This document shows, piece after piece, positions 1-10,647 of a stretch of DNA of 64,000 nucleotides (the stretch's first letter is position 1; the number at the start of each line of letters is the position of its first letter). The position numbers and the translations under genes were made by a program. A model generated the notes under the pieces. It was given only the letters and a program-made list of their open reading frames with translations, searched no databases and was not told where the DNA came from. Origin of the DNA: Hymenobacter radiodurans (GTDB lineage: Bacteria > Bacteroidota > Bacteroidia > Cytophagales > Hymenobacteraceae); the NCBI RefSeq assembly GCF_004355185.1, contig NZ_CP037922.1, positions 4,620,001-4,684,000 of the forward strand, in the 5' to 3' direction.

Positions 1-663
1 TTCGAGGTAACCAATGACATCCCAGGAATAGGGATGACCATACGGATACAGCGCTTGGTATATCGTTTCGCGCGCTCTACCATAGGGCTGATTGTCGACT
101 CTTTGACCTCGTTCGTTCTTTACCGTAGAGCGCTGAACCTCAAATTTTTGTTGCGTTACGGCGTCCAGCAGAAAGCCCATGCGGTCCGCTTCTAGCCACA
201 GTGCCGTTTCGAGCTGATTGTTCGGGACCGTCTCAAAATAGTTAGTCCGGTCGCGGTTAGTGGTGCCGTTGAGTGTACCACCCGAAGACGTGACAGTTTT
301 GAAGTGCTGCTCGTCGGCCACGTTGTCGGAGCCCTGAAACATCATGTGCTCGAAGAAGTGGGCAAAACCCGATTTACCGATTTCTTCCCGCCCCGAACCG
401 ACGTGATACGTTACGTCGACGTGTACCAGTGGGTCGCTGTGGTCTTCGTGCACGAGCAACGTCAGGCCGTTGGGCAACAGGTATTTCTCGTAAGGGATAA
501 CTAGCTCGGTGCCTTTGCGAGTCACTTTTTCCACCAGCTTGGTGCCCCCGGGTGCGGGCGCTGGCTTGGTGGTTTTCTTAGGAGCTGGGGTTTGTTGCGC
601 CACCACCGGATTCATCGCCAGTGTGAGGCCCAAGCCCAGCAGCCAAAATGATTTTGGGGTCAT
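1..663 (-). CDS. M16 family zinc metallopeptidase, N-terminal part (runs off left edge)
   Basis: The reading frame begins at an ATG at 663 with a signal peptide of about 22 residues ending near VVAQQ, then a Pro/Lys/Ala-rich linker, then the insulinase-type catalytic domain. The inverted zinc motif HFFEH (HxxEH) lies at residues 102-106, followed by MMFQGS and later GTTNRDRTNYFETVP, all typical of the M16 active half. Expected role: periplasmic or surface-exposed zinc-dependent peptide degradation. The distal glutamate ligand and the C-terminal domains lie outside the window. No frameshift is visible in the part present. Family assignment is firm; substrate is unknown. Confidence 0.9.
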   Translation of the reverse strand, partial: MTPKSFWLLGLGLTLAMNPVVAQQTPAPKKTTKPAPAPGGTKLVEKVTRKGTELVIPYEKYLLPNGLTLLVHEDHSDPLVHVDVTYHVGSGREEIGKSGFAHFFEHMMFQGSDNVADEQHFKTVTSSGGTLNGTTNRDRTNYFETVPNNQLETALWLEADRMGFLLDAVTQQKFEVQRSTVKNERGQRVDNQPYGRARETIYQALYPYGHPYSWDVIGYLE

Positions 664-978
664 AAAAAGTACTTTACTACTGCGTGTGAGAAAAAGGAAG
701 GGTGAGCAAAGACACAGTGCTATACCCTTAGGACGCACGTGCTCAGACTTAAGATTACCAGTTTTTTACCATAATCCCGAAATCAGACTGGTCTGGGGGG
801 CTTTTCGCACGCAATCTTCCAGAGGCTAAAGCTTATTTCTGCTGTTCTGACTAAGCTTATCCAGCAAAAGCCAGAGCAGAAGCGCTCCTGTTAGAAGATC
901 ATAATCTTTTGAGGGCGTATAGCTGTTAAGATCCAACAAGCGCGGATATGCCGGTATCTTCGCAGGCTATTTGGCGCT
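664..978. other. Divergent intergenic region, 315 bp
   Basis: Lies between the M16 peptidase (minus) and the STAS-like gene (plus), so it should hold both promoters. I see a lone copy of the G6C motif at 795-800 followed by CTTTT, and a weak match to the Bacteroidota -7 box (TATCTTCG, 953-960) upstream of the plus-strand gene. The open frame at 509-829 on the plus strand has no family features and overlaps the peptidase, so I do not call a gene here. Confidence 0.4.
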
Positions 979-1401
979 ATGCTCTCCCTCGACCTCGACT
1001 TTCTACGTCTTTCTTATCGGCCCGATTTACAACTGCTTTTTCTGCGTTGGACGCGGCCCGTATCTACGGCCGAGCATCAGCAGGGATACACGGCCGCACT
1101 GCATCTGGCGCGTTCGGCTGGTGCGGGGCAATGGCTGATCGATTTGCGCAGCCGCGGACTGGCATCGGCCGAAGATTTTGCCTGGGTTTTAACTGAGTTT
1201 CGGACCCGAATGGGTGCCGCACTACCGCATGTTTCGCGGCGTATTGCTTACCTAGTGACGCCTTATCATAGCGAGCTTATCCGGGAACGCCTGGCTTTGC
1301 TGGAGCCAACTTATCCGGTGGCCGTACAGCAAGGCGCGGCCATTCAGGTGTTTACCGAAGAGCAGCCCGCGCAGCAGTGGCTGCATATGGGCGGCGCCTA
1401 A
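979..1401 (+). CDS. STAS/SpoIIAA-like hypothetical protein
   Basis: 140 residues, no signal peptide, no membrane segment. The pattern is alternating strands and helices: a strand LQLLFLRWT, a helix with AALHLARSAG, a strand WLIDLRSRG, a helix, the strand RRIAYLVTP and the ending EEQPAQQWL. This matches the general STAS/SpoIIAA-like fold found in many small Bacteroidota proteins. A paralogue with the same order of elements lies at 27422-27916. The ATG at 979 is preferred over an upstream frame-shifted alternative. Cytosolic role unknown; a regulatory or signalling function is only a guess. A C6 motif (1406-1411) follows the stop codon directly. Confidence 0.6.
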   Translation: MLSLDLDFLRLSYRPDLQLLFLRWTRPVSTAEHQQGYTAALHLARSAGAGQWLIDLRSRGLASAEDFAWVLTEFRTRMGAALPHVSRRIAYLVTPYHSELIRERLALLEPTYPVAVQQGAAIQVFTEEQPAQQWLHMGGA

Positions 1402-1459
1402 TTTGCCCCCCAACGCTGTTTTTAACTTTATACTCAGCGCTACTCAATTACAATAAGGC

Positions 1460-2557
1460 CTAGCCTTCCGCCCAGCGGTAGCGCCGCTCTTTCCACTGAA
1501 TATAGCTCGGCCATAGCGTATAGCTCAGCACAGCTACCGACATCACCGATAGATACACCTCGTAGAGCAGCAGCACTGCCAAGGTTTCGCGGCGCCCGAC
1601 TTGGCGTAGAGTGATGTGCAGGAATACTGTCTGCAAGGCCAGCTTGGCGCTGAATATACTGAGCACGACCGCAGGAGTAAACAAGCCAGGCCAGTACAGC
1701 ACCATATAAAACAGGCCGTATAAGCTAAATAAAACGGAAAGTTGCCAGGGCAGGCGCGTGGCGCCTTTCATCCAGCGCTTGCGCTGACGCAGCAGGTGCA
1801 TCACCGTCGGTTGGGGCACTGATACACCCAGCGTGCGCCGATCCATGAGGTTGCGGTAGCCCCATCCTTGGGCCACGATTTGGGCAAACAGCTGCAAGTC
1901 CTCGGTAATGCTGAACGCCAGCGCCTCGTAGCCCCCAATCGATTCGTACGCTTCGCGGGTGACGAGCATGTTGTTGCCCACTGCGGTTACGGGCTGGCCC
2001 ATCTCGGTTAGCAAGCGGATGATATTCAAGCCAAACAGCCAGTCGAGGCCCTGCAAGCGACCGAATAAGCTGCCATCGGCCGTGGTGGCGCCCGTCACGA
2101 CGCCCACGCCAGCAGGGGCAGCAGCCAGCATTGTCTGAACCCAATCCGGCGCCAGCGCCATATCGGCATCCGTAATTAGGAAAATATCAGCGGTGGCAGC
2201 CCGACTCAGGTGAGCCAACACGTTACTTTTACCCTTAGCCGTGCCCAGCCGGTGCCGAATGGGCATCAGCTTGAACTGCGGTTTATTTGCAATGAAGCGC
2301 TGCACAACGCCCATCGTATTATCCGTGGAAGCATCGTCGCCGATCAGGATTTCGAGCTGTTCGGGTGGGTAGTTGAGGCGGGTGAGGGAGGTGAGGCAGC
2401 GCTCAATAGTTGCTTCTTCGTTGCGGGCCGCAATTAGAATACTCACTTTCGGCCGCGCTGCACTCAGTGGCGCAATGGGTTGTATGCGAAGTACGCGGAG
2501 CAAAATGAGCGCACATAAAGCGAAGAACAACCCAAAGAAAACCCAAGCAATAACCAT
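1460..2557 (-). CDS. Family 2 glycosyltransferase, membrane-bound
   Basis: 365 residues. An N-terminal membrane helix (about 3-22) is followed by a GT-A domain: VSILIAARNEE, the nucleotide-binding GDDAS, the DxD-type metal site TDADMA (about 128-133), the acceptor-side motif ITEDLQL and the RxxRW-like RQRKRWMKG, then two or three C-terminal membrane helices. This is the processive/inverting GT2 layout of enzymes that transfer sugars from nucleotide donors to lipid or polysaccharide acceptors at the inner membrane. It stands alone, so the product is unknown; carotenoid or lipid glycosylation is possible but not shown. Confidence 0.88.
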   Translation of the reverse strand: MVIAWVFFGLFFALCALILLRVLRIQPIAPLSAARPKVSILIAARNEEATIERCLTSLTRLNYPPEQLEILIGDDASTDNTMGVVQRFIANKPQFKLMPIRHRLGTAKGKSNVLAHLSRAATADIFLITDADMALAPDWVQTMLAAAPAGVGVVTGATTADGSLFGRLQGLDWLFGLNIIRLLTEMGQPVTAVGNNMLVTREAYESIGGYEALAFSITEDLQLFAQIVAQGWGYRNLMDRRTLGVSVPQPTVMHLLRQRKRWMKGATRLPWQLSVLFSLYGLFYMVLYWPGLFTPAVVLSIFSAKLALQTVFLHITLRQVGRRETLAVLLLYEVYLSVMSVAVLSYTLWPSYIQWKERRYRWAEG

Positions 2558-2749
2558 AAACTACCCTTTTTAATGCAACAGGCCGCGCTCAACTGCGCAG
2601 GGCAGGAATGCGGCCGTATAACTTAAAAGAATACGGTCATCTTTGGGGTTAACGTTGCTGCGTAAATGCTGATTTTAAAGCCTGATATTCACGTACTAAT
2701 ACGGAGCCGCCCCGACGATTTTTAGTGTCTCCGTCAGCTACAACTCCAT

Positions 2750-2797
2750 AAAAAAGCCCCCCAACGGCCTTACAAAGGTGCTGGGGGGCTTTTTTTA
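2750..2797. terminator. Bidirectional Rho-independent terminator
   Basis: A 14-bp perfect stem AAAAAAGCCCCCCA / TGGGGGGCTTTTTT with a loop of about 19 bases. It sits just downstream of the MFS transporter stop (minus strand) and ends in T-runs on both strands. Both arms carry the G6C motif discussed in the findings. Confidence 0.9.
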
Positions 2798-2807
2798 TCA
2801 GATCGTT

Positions 2808-4225
2808 TTAAAGACGCGGGTCGGTTTCCACGGGCGCATCGTAGGCGGGAGTATCCAATACAACCGGCTCGGAAGTGGGGATACGCACATCATCGGCATC
2901 ATCTACGCGCAGGGTAAGCAGGCCAGAGATGATCATAGAAATGCCCCCAGCACGAGTGTATATACCGACTCGCCGGCAAATACATTCTTGGTGAAGAAGC
3001 CAAGTATAAGACCGGCTACTACCTGCGGAATCACGATAAAGAAGTTAAACACGCCCATGTAATAGCCCATTTTGTTGGCGGGCAGCGCGCCAGCCAACAT
3101 AGCATAAGGCACCGACAAAATACTGGCCCAGGCAACTCCCACTCCTACCATCGACAGCAGCAGTAGGCTTGGGTCTTGAATAAAGTAAATCGAAATCAGC
3201 CCTAGCCCGCCAGCTACTAAGCACAGCATATGCGTGAAGCGGCGGCTGGTAGCACGTGCAAGGTAAGGCAGCAGTAAGGCCGCAATTGCTGACACGCCAT
3301 TATACACGGCAAAGCAAATGCCCACCCAGTCGGCGCCTTCGTTGTAGAGTTTGGAAGTGGCATCGGTAGTGCCGTAGATGTGGCTGGTAACGGCGGGCGT
3401 GGTATAAATCCACATCGAGAACAAAGCCAGCCAAGAAAAGAACTGCACGATAGCCAGCTGACGCATGGTTTTGGGCATGGCAAAAATGCCCGCGAAGGAC
3501 TCGCGCACGCCATTGAGGAAGCCAGCGTTGCGACGTTTATCCTCTTCAAACTCTGCCATGTTTTCGGGTGGATACTCGCGCGTACGCAGCACCGTCCAGA
3601 GCACGGCCAGAAAGAACGCGGCCCCACCCATATAGAATGCATACTTCACCGACTGCGGGATTTGACCGGCTGGCGCGGTATTCGGAACGTCAAACCAGTT
3701 GGTAAACATCCACGGCAACGATGAGGCAACTACCGCCCCAATGCCAATAAAGAACGTTTGGGCCGCAAAACCCGTCGTGCGCTGCTCCGAAGGCAGCAAG
3801 TCGCCCACCAGCGCGCGGAAAGGCTCCATGCTGATATTGATGCTGGAGTCCATAATCCAGAGCATACCAGCGGCCATCCACAGGGCTGTTACATTGGGCA
3901 TGGCCAACAACGCCAGCGAGGCTAAAACAGCCCCCACGAGGAAGAACGGCCGACGACGGCCCCAGCGCGGGCTCCAAGTACGGTCGGAGAGGTAGCCAAT
4001 GACAGGCTGCACCAGCATACCCGTCACGGGAGCGGCTAGCCATAGAAAGGCGATGTTGTCGGCGTCGGCCCCCATCGTTTCGAAGATGCGGCTTACGTTG
4101 GCATTCTGGAGCGCAAAGCCAAACTGAATGCCCAGAAAGCCGAAGCTCATATTCCAGATTTGCCAGAAGCTCAGGCGAGGTTTTTCGCGGGTACTAGAGG
4201 TGGCTACAACGGGGCTGCTTGCCAT
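2808..4225 (-). pseudogene. MFS transporter, maltose/oligosaccharide type (frameshifted near C-terminus)
   Basis: Twelve-helix major facilitator protein. The 430-residue frame starting at ATG 4225 shows the SLC45/MalI-like hallmarks: FGFLGIQFGFALQNANVSR near the N-terminus, the loop motif GYLSDRTWSPRWGRRRP between helices 2 and 3, and MEPFRALVGD in helix 4-5. Translation stops early at 2933, but inserting one C in the run at 2944-2948 continues it as LGGISMIISGLLTLRVDD plus a short acidic tail to a stop at 2808. Expected role: import of maltose or maltodextrin across the inner membrane. It lies next to two GH13 enzymes, supporting a starch-use role. The break is probably a sequencing error. 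Confidence 0.85.
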
Positions 4226-4320
4226 GGTAGGTGGGAAAGTTGGTGGGAGCGTATTATGTAGGTCAAAAACTCATGCTCACTCTTCCTGTATCAGCCTGAC
4301 GAAGGAAGAGAGGGTCGCTA

Positions 4321-6156
4321 CTATTTTGTCTTTATCTCAAACACGTAGGCGCTGAGCGGGGCTAAAGTCAAGTAGAGATTGTCAGTGGGAGGTGCTTCGT
4401 TGAGCAAGTCGGTGTAGGTGAATTGCTGCTGCGCATTCAAGCCCATGGCGGTCATTGCTTCTTTTGGAATGGTGATGGTTGGCTGCATGGTTTTGTCGCG
4501 ACTGAAGTTAACCACAATCAGTAGTTTCTGCTTGTCGGTGTAGCGCAGGTAGCTGTAGGCCTGCTTTTGGTCGTACTCCTTGCTGAGATTGTTGGCGTCC
4601 TGCAACTCATAAAACTTGCCGCGCCGAATGGCGTCGGAGGTAGCTGTCAGATTGAGTAAGCGCGAGTAAAACGCACGGAGCTGGCGCTGCTCGGCGCTGA
4701 GGCGGCCGCCGTCGAACTTGCCGCCGTTCATCCATTTCTGGTGTTCGGGCACGCCCCAGTAGTCAAAGATGGTGGTGCGGCCATCCTCGCTGCTGAAGCC
4801 CTCGGCGCCCCGGCCCGGCTCGCCCACCTCCTGGCCCATATATACCATCACGGGCCCCGAAGCCAGCGTAGCCGATACCGTCATGGCCGGAATGGCCGTG
4901 CGTGGGTCGGTGGCAAAGTCGCGGGAGGCGATGCGCTGCTCGTCGTGATTTTCAAGGAAGCGCAGCATGTTGGAGCTGAAGCCGCGGCTTTCCTCCTTCC
5001 AGACTTTGGTAATGTCGTCGGTGTTGCCTTCGCCGCGCATCAGGCGACGCAAGCCGTCGTAGAGGCCTACCTTATCGTAGAGGAAGTCGAACTTGCCTTG
5101 GGCGATGTACTGCTTGTATACTTTCGGGTCGTAGGCTTCGGCAATGAAAACCAGATCGGGCTTCACCTTTTTTACCTCCGGAATTACCCAGGCCCAGAAC
5201 TCGATGGGCACCATTTCGGCCATATCGCACCGAAAGCCGTCCACATCCTTTTTCGCCCAGAAAATCAGGATGTCGCGCATCTTCTTCCACGTATCGGGCA
5301 CGGGCTCGAAGTAGTCTTTCCGCCCATTCTGGTAATCGACGCCGTAGTTGAGCTTAATAGTCTCGAACCAGTCGTCGACGCTGGGCGTAGCCGAAAACAC
5401 GTCGTTACCAGTGACTTTGGCCGGATTCTCGGCGAACTTCTTGTCTTCTTTAGGTCCCGCTGCCGCGCCCAGCGGATTGTAGGAAGCAGGCACGATCAAC
5501 GGTTTGCCGGGCAGGTAATAGAAGTTGTTCTGGGGGGCAAATGCCTTGGTTTTGTCGTCCTTTTCGCCCAAGTCTACCACGCCCGCGGGCTTCGCATCCG
5601 ACTTATAGGTACGGGCTACGTGGTTGGGAATGAAGTCAATAATGAGTTTGAGCTTGTTGTCATGGGTGCGCTTCACTAAGGCCTCAAACTCCCGCATGCG
5701 GTTTTTTACATCTACCGCTAAATCGGGGTCCACGTCGTAGTAATCCTTGATGGCGTAGGGCGAGCCGGCGCGGCCTTTTACCACATCCGCGTCGTCGAGC
5801 GGGATGCCAAACTTGGTGAAGTCGGACATGGTCGCGTGCTCAATAACGCCCGTGTACCACACGTGCGAAACACCCATTTCCCGAATGGCTTGCAGAGCAG
5901 GCGCCGTAATATCATTGAACTTGCCGGTGCCATTTTCGGCGCTGGTGCCATAAGGTTTGTTCACCGTCTTCTTATTACCGAACAGGCGAGGTAGTAACTG
6001 GTAGATAACGAGCTTGTTATCCTGCGGAGTTTCGTCGGTGGTATTGGGGTCCGGCAGCGTAGTAGTATCGGTCACGGAAACAGAAGATGTCGAAGGAGAA
6101 AGCTGGAACGCGGCTAATGCCAGCGCGCAAGCGGCAATAGGTAGAAGTTTATGCAT
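4321..6156 (-). CDS. Secreted alpha-amylase family glycoside hydrolase (GH13)
   Basis: 611 residues with a signal peptide (MHKLLPIAACALALAAF). The GH13 catalytic barrel is complete: region I DFIPNH (about residue 174), region II GFRCDMAEM with the nucleophile Asp (about 311), region III FIAEAYD with the acid/base Glu (about 340), and region IV LENHDEQR with the transition-state Asp (about 404). The C-terminal beta domain follows. Expected reaction: hydrolysis or transfer on alpha-1,4-glucans in the periplasm or outside the cell. It is co-oriented with the neighbouring sugar transporter (96 bp downstream) and the second GH13 enzyme. Subfamily and precise product specificity cannot be read from the sequence. 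Confidence 0.92.
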   Translation of the reverse strand: MHKLLPIAACALALAAFQLSPSTSSVSVTDTTTLPDPNTTDETPQDNKLVIYQLLPRLFGNKKTVNKPYGTSAENGTGKFNDITAPALQAIREMGVSHVWYTGVIEHATMSDFTKFGIPLDDADVVKGRAGSPYAIKDYYDVDPDLAVDVKNRMREFEALVKRTHDNKLKLIIDFIPNHVARTYKSDAKPAGVVDLGEKDDKTKAFAPQNNFYYLPGKPLIVPASYNPLGAAAGPKEDKKFAENPAKVTGNDVFSATPSVDDWFETIKLNYGVDYQNGRKDYFEPVPDTWKKMRDILIFWAKKDVDGFRCDMAEMVPIEFWAWVIPEVKKVKPDLVFIAEAYDPKVYKQYIAQGKFDFLYDKVGLYDGLRRLMRGEGNTDDITKVWKEESRGFSSNMLRFLENHDEQRIASRDFATDPRTAIPAMTVSATLASGPVMVYMGQEVGEPGRGAEGFSSEDGRTTIFDYWGVPEHQKWMNGGKFDGGRLSAEQRQLRAFYSRLLNLTATSDAIRRGKFYELQDANNLSKEYDQKQAYSYLRYTDKQKLLIVVNFSRDKTMQPTITIPKEAMTAMGLNAQQQFTYTDLLNEAPPTDNLYLTLAPLSAYVFEIKTK

Positions 6157-6272
6157 AGAAAGGCAAGATAGGAAGATAGATAGTTGATGCTATATAAAGT
6201 TGAGAAGCTCAGCCCTTGCAGTAAGACATGCAGCTGCTTTGCAGTCTAATTATACCACAGACCATCAAGCCC

Positions 6273-6980
6273 TTAATACTCTTGGGTAAGTGGGTGCAGC
6301 ATCAACTCATCAACTACAACATGGGGTGGCGCTTCCAGGATATAGCGGACGGCTTGGGCTACATCGATAGGCCGGAGGTGGGTTTTCTCCGCTTCTGGGC
6401 CGCCAGGGTGAGAATCGTTGAAGTACGTATCGACCAGGCCCGGATAGATGGTGCTTACTTTAACCCCATGCGGACGCATTTCTTTGCGCAGGGCACTGAG
6501 TACGGCATCCTGGGCGTATTTGCTGGCGCCATAGGCCGCGCCCGTGACAAAGGTGCGCTTCGAGACATCGGAAGCTATGCCCACAATATGGCCGTAGCCT
6601 TGCAGCTTGAAGTGAGGCGCGGCGGCTTTGCACACCAGAAAGGTGCCCTTCACATTTACGCTAAAAATACGGTCCCACTCAGCGGCATCCACATTTTCGA
6701 GTAGGTCGAAACTGCCCACGCCGGCGTTGCAGATAATCATATCGAGGCGGCCGTAGTGGCGCAGGGCTACTTCAACGATATTTTGGGCGTCGTCCTCATC
6801 TGATATGTCGGCGGGCACGGCTAGGCCGTTTATTTTGTGGGCTACATCGAGCAGATCGTCGGCGGAGCGGGCCACGCAGACCACTTTTGCCCCCTGCATA
6901 GCCAGCAGCAACGCAATAGCCCGGCCGATGCCCCGGCTGGCCCCCGTAACGATGGCAACTTTATCGGTGAGGTCGGTCAT
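6273..6980 (-). CDS. Short-chain dehydrogenase/reductase (SDR)
   Basis: 235 residues with the classical SDR layout: cofactor motif TGASRGIG (about 13-20), the ICNAG motif (about 88), and the catalytic YGASK (Tyr-x3-Lys, about 150-154). The Arg following the second strand (CVARS) suggests NADP(H). It sits between the two GH13 genes on the same strand but has no obvious part in starch breakdown. Closest naming would be 3-oxoacyl-ACP reductase-like, though true FabG function is not implied. Confidence 0.88.
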   Translation of the reverse strand: MTDLTDKVAIVTGASRGIGRAIALLLAMQGAKVVCVARSADDLLDVAHKINGLAVPADISDEDDAQNIVEVALRHYGRLDMIICNAGVGSFDLLENVDAAEWDRIFSVNVKGTFLVCKAAAPHFKLQGYGHIVGIASDVSKRTFVTGAAYGASKYAQDAVLSALRKEMRPHGVKVSTIYPGLVDTYFNDSHPGGPEAEKTHLRPIDVAQAVRYILEAPPHVVVDELMLHPLTQEY

Positions 6981-7135
6981 ATGGTTCTGTTAGGTTGCGC
7001 TGGAGAAGCAAGATTCCCATGTAACTCCTTGACCCCTCGTAAGATGGGAGTTTCAAGATACAGAACATTAAGATTTATTCTTAACGATTTGCCATGTAAA
7101 TCTCAGCACCGTCGGCAGGCAGTTGCCTCTATGAG

Positions 7136-9051
7136 CTACCGCTTCAACTCTAGTACCCAGGCCGTTTGCCCCGGAATACGCAGCGTTTTCAAGTCGGGAA
7201 GTGTTGCTCCCGAAACCACGTTGGTGGCGGAGGTAAAGCCGGTCAGGCGTTCGGCAAAACGCCCCCCATCTATGGTTTTCTCCTGCTTATTGGCGTTCAT
7301 CATCACCATCACCGTTTCGCCCTTGTCATTGTAGCGGAAGTAGGTGTACACGCCATCCTCCGGAATGTAGTGCATGAGTTTGCCGCTGTGCAAAGCCGGG
7401 TGGGCCTTGCGGTAGTTGGCCAGCTTGCTGACCAGCGTAAATACCTCTTGCTCAACTGGGGTACGACCCGCGGCCGTAAACTTATTCTCTTTATCTCCCG
7501 GAAATCCCCCGGAAAGTCGGCGCGCACGAGGCCGTCGGGGTTGGAGAAGTTTTTCATCAGAATCTCGGTGCCGTAGTAGAGCTGCGGGATACCGCGGCAG
7601 GTAAGCAGCCAGGTGAGGGCCATTTTCTGCTTATTCACGTCCTCGCCCAGCACCGAGAAAATCCGGCTCAGGTCGTGGTTGTCGAGGAAGATGACGTTGC
7701 GGTTCGGATTCTCATACAGCCAGTCGCTCTGGAGCGTGTAGTAGATCTTGGAAATCCCCTCCGACCAGCCGGGCTCCTTATTGAGGGCATCCTGAATGGA
7801 GTAATACAGCATGAAATCGGTGACGCCGTTCAGGTTGCTCTTGAAGCCATTGACGGCTGGGAAAGCGTTACGCGACCAGAATGCCTGCTGAGAAACCCCT
7901 TCGGCATATTGTACCCACGTCTCGCCAAACATGCCCAGCTGCGGATACTCTTCCTGAATGGCTTTCCCCCATTTCATTAGAAAGCCGGGCTCCGAATACG
8001 GGTACGTGTCGATGCGATAGCCATCGAGGCCGGTGTATTCAACCCACCACAGAAAGTTCTGAATGAGGTAGGTAGCCACCAGCGGATTTTCCTGGGCCGG
8101 ATCGGGCATGGTCGTATCAAACCACGTGGTATTGAACATCTTGCGGTCCTCAGCCGAAGCGTAAGGGTCGTTCACGGTGCCGTCGCGATAGTTGCCACGG
8201 GTGAAAGTGGGCCACTGGTGAAACCAGTCTCTGGCCGGCTGATCCAGATACAGGTAGTTTTTGCTGCCCATGTGGTTGAGCACCACGTCGTGAATAACCT
8301 TCAGCCCGTTTTGGTGGGCATTGCGCACGAAGTTTACGTAGTCTTCATTGGTGCCATAGCGGGGGTCCACGGCGTAGTAATCGGTGAGAGCGTAGCCGTG
8401 GTAGCTGGCCTTGGGCATGTCATTCTCGACGAGGGGCGTGGGCCAGATAGCCGTGACACCCAGCTCTTTAAGGTAGCCAAAGTGGTCTTCAATGCCTTTT
8501 ATGTCGCCCCCGTGCCGGGCGTACATGGAGTCGCGCGACACACGGTTTACCATGGTGCCTTTGATCACATCATTTTTCGGGTCGCCGTTGGCAAAGCGGT
8601 CGGGCATGAGCAGGTACACGAAGTCGGCGCTGGTGACGCCCTGTACCTTGGTTTTGTCGTAGGGCGTGGTGCGCTGCCGCAGTTCATACTCGTATTTTAT
8701 CTTTCGCTCACCGTCAAATTCCAGTGGCAGCTTACCCGGCTTAGCGTTGGCGTTTATGGTCAGATTAACAAGCAGATAGTTCGGACTCTCCAGCTTTTGT
8801 ATCCCGTCCAGGGTCACACCGTCGTACTTCAAGCTGACTTTGCTGGAGCCGATTTTTGGCCCATATACCAGCAATTGAAGCTTCGGATTTTTCATGCCTA
8901 CCCACCAAAACGTGGGGTCGATGCGGGTGATGGGGCCGGCTTTTTTCTTCGATGCCGTAGTAGACGCTACTTCGGGCGCGGCCACGGCAACAGCGGCGGT
9001 AGACGCCAGCAAACCGGACGCGAGCAGAAGCAAAAGGCGCAAGAATTTCAT
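7136..9051 (-). pseudogene. Cyclomaltodextrinase/neopullulanase-type GH13 enzyme (SusA-like), frameshifted
   Basis: Start chosen at ATG 9051, which gives a signal peptide (MKFLRLLLLLASG). Then an N-terminal beta domain of the cyclomaltodextrinase type (NPKLQLLVYG to YEYELRQ), and a GH13 barrel with DVVLNHMG, GLDGYRIDTYP (nucleophile Asp), MFGETW (acid/base Glu) and FLDNHDLSR. The frame breaks in the C-run 7506-7510; one added base restores PGGFPGDKENKF and joins the C-terminal beta domain that ends at 7136 (AWVLELKR). Expected role: periplasmic breakdown of maltodextrins, cyclodextrins or pullulan for the neighbouring transporter. Probably intact in the living cell. Confidence 0.87.
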
Positions 9052-9150
9052 AGGGTTGGTGGGATGGGGAGTAAGTAGGGGAGCAAGGTAAGCACATTCG
9101 GAAAAGCACTCTACTATCAACTGGATTGCGTGTGAGCATTATGAAGTTAA

Positions 9151-9187
9151 GAAAAAAGCCCCCAACCTAGGCTGGGGGCTTTTTTCA
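9151..9187. terminator. Bidirectional terminator
   Basis: Stem GAAAAAAGCCCCCA / TGGGGGCTTTTTTC with a short AC-CTAGGC loop region, directly downstream of the minus-strand lipoprotein gene that stops at 9206. T-runs flank both sides. Confidence 0.85.
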
Positions 9188-9205
9188 GCAATGTAAAGCG
9201 AGGAG

Positions 9206-10647
9206 CTACTGTAGTTTAGCCAACCACAGCGAGGCATTCATGTGCAGGCGCGAGTGGCTCGCGTTTTCGGTCCAGCCGTAGTACACAGTGTTGCCGGGCG
9301 AGCCGGTACCGTCGTCGGCCGGTGAGGAGTCGCCGACGATAACCACGCGGCCGGTACCAAATGTGCTGCTGGCGGCCATTGCCAGGTTGTTGCCTTGGGT
9401 AGAATTGGTGCGCCAAATGAGGCCTTGCACCGTCGAGTTAGCGGTAGGATTGAGCGTCATGCTAGCGCCATTATGGAAGGAAAGCTGACTAACCGCGCCT
9501 TGCGAACCATTCAGGATGGGGTTGGTGCTGGATACGCGCACGTTGCGGCTGTCCTCGGAGAAATTATCCAGGTTCACTTTGAAGCCGAAGGGGTTGGCCT
9601 GCACCGAGTTGTTAGCCATCAGATCATTCCAGATGTCGGGCGAATCGTAGCCGTCGTTGTTGCGGTCGGAGATGTCGTGGTCGGAAATCATGAACAGGCC
9701 GCCGCCGTTTTGTACGAAGCGCACAATGGCCGTTTTCTCAGCCGCCGTGAACAGAACGTTGGGCTCATCGACTACAAAAACGCTGTAATTAGCTAAGTCC
9801 TGCGGGTTGGAAGTGTTACCGTAGGTAAGCGCCGCGCCAACTGGCAGCTGCTCTACTTGGTGGCCGAGTTTGGCCAAAGCCACACCCCAAGCCGAAATAG
9901 CACCGGTCCAGTAGGTTTCGGGAGTGGTGCTGGTGATACCGCTTTGGGCCGGCGAGGGAAAGCGCACGGCTACGCCGTTTTCTACGTCGAGTACCCAATC
10001 AGCATTGCCGGCCAACTCGCCGTGCGAGCCATCAAATAAGAACTTTTTGCCCCCCGTGGTCGGGGCGGCGTGGTTGTAGTGCCGTACTGCTCCACGACAA
10101 TATTGTCGAAGTTGATGCGGAAGGTGCCGCCCGATACTTTCCGGATTTGCAGGCGCACATTGCCGCTTTGGTTTACGGCAAACGTGGCCGTTTGCAGCGC
10201 AGTGCTGCTGGTAGTGATGGTCGAGCCTACTTTGGTGTAAGCGCCACTGTTTACGGATACCCACAACTCCCAAGTGCTGGTGCCATCGGTGCCGTATTTG
10301 GCGTGGCTGATGCTCACGGCGCCGGCGCCGGTGGTGGCGTTGAAGTTCATGGTAAGCGAACCGACATTGCGTACTCGCGCCGATTGAGCGCCGCTTTTGG
10401 CATCGGCGGTGGTGTTGCCGATGAGCGCGTCGTTCAGCGTCCAGGAGCCCGAGCCGAGCGTGACGGAGCCAGTGGTGTAGGCGGTTTTGGTGCCCGTCTC
10501 GAAGGTTTCGGGGAAGCCGGCCGAGCTAACGTCTTGCGGCGTGCTGGTAGTTGTGACGGTAGAAGCTTGTGGGTTAAGGTCTTCTACTTTGGCGCAGGCT
10601 ACGGATAAGGCCAGCAGCGCGGCGGTGAGTACGCGTGATAGTTTCAT
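9206..10647 (-). pseudogene. Lipoprotein with GATase1-like (DUF4350-type) domain, frameshifted
   Basis: The N-terminal part (from ATG 10647) has a lipoprotein signal ending LSVAC, then a beta-sandwich-like segment (SGSWTLNDALIG to INFDNIVVEQYG). The second part, in the next frame, contains GKKFLFDGSHGE, a VFVVDEPN strand, RFVQNGGGLFMISDHD and RVVIVGDSSPADD, a layout like class I glutamine amidotransferase-type domains without an obvious catalytic triad. A single missing base in the G4 run 10062-10065 (or the C6 run 10050-10055) separates the halves; restoring it yields a PPPTTGGKKFLFD linker. Likely outer-membrane or periplasmic; function unknown. It follows the starch cluster. Confidence 0.7.

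Noticed and set aside
2778..3062. 94-codon plus-strand ORF over the terminator and MFS end
   Set aside because: It is antisense to the MFS C-terminus and begins inside a hairpin terminator.
4741..5679. 312-codon plus-strand ORF opposite the alpha-amylase
   Set aside because: It is an antisense shadow: the opposite strand encodes a complete GH13 enzyme with all catalytic motifs, and this frame has no family features.
8218..9078. 286-codon plus-strand ORF opposite the second GH13 gene
   Set aside because: Antisense to clear coding sequence with conserved motifs; no start signal or domain of its own.
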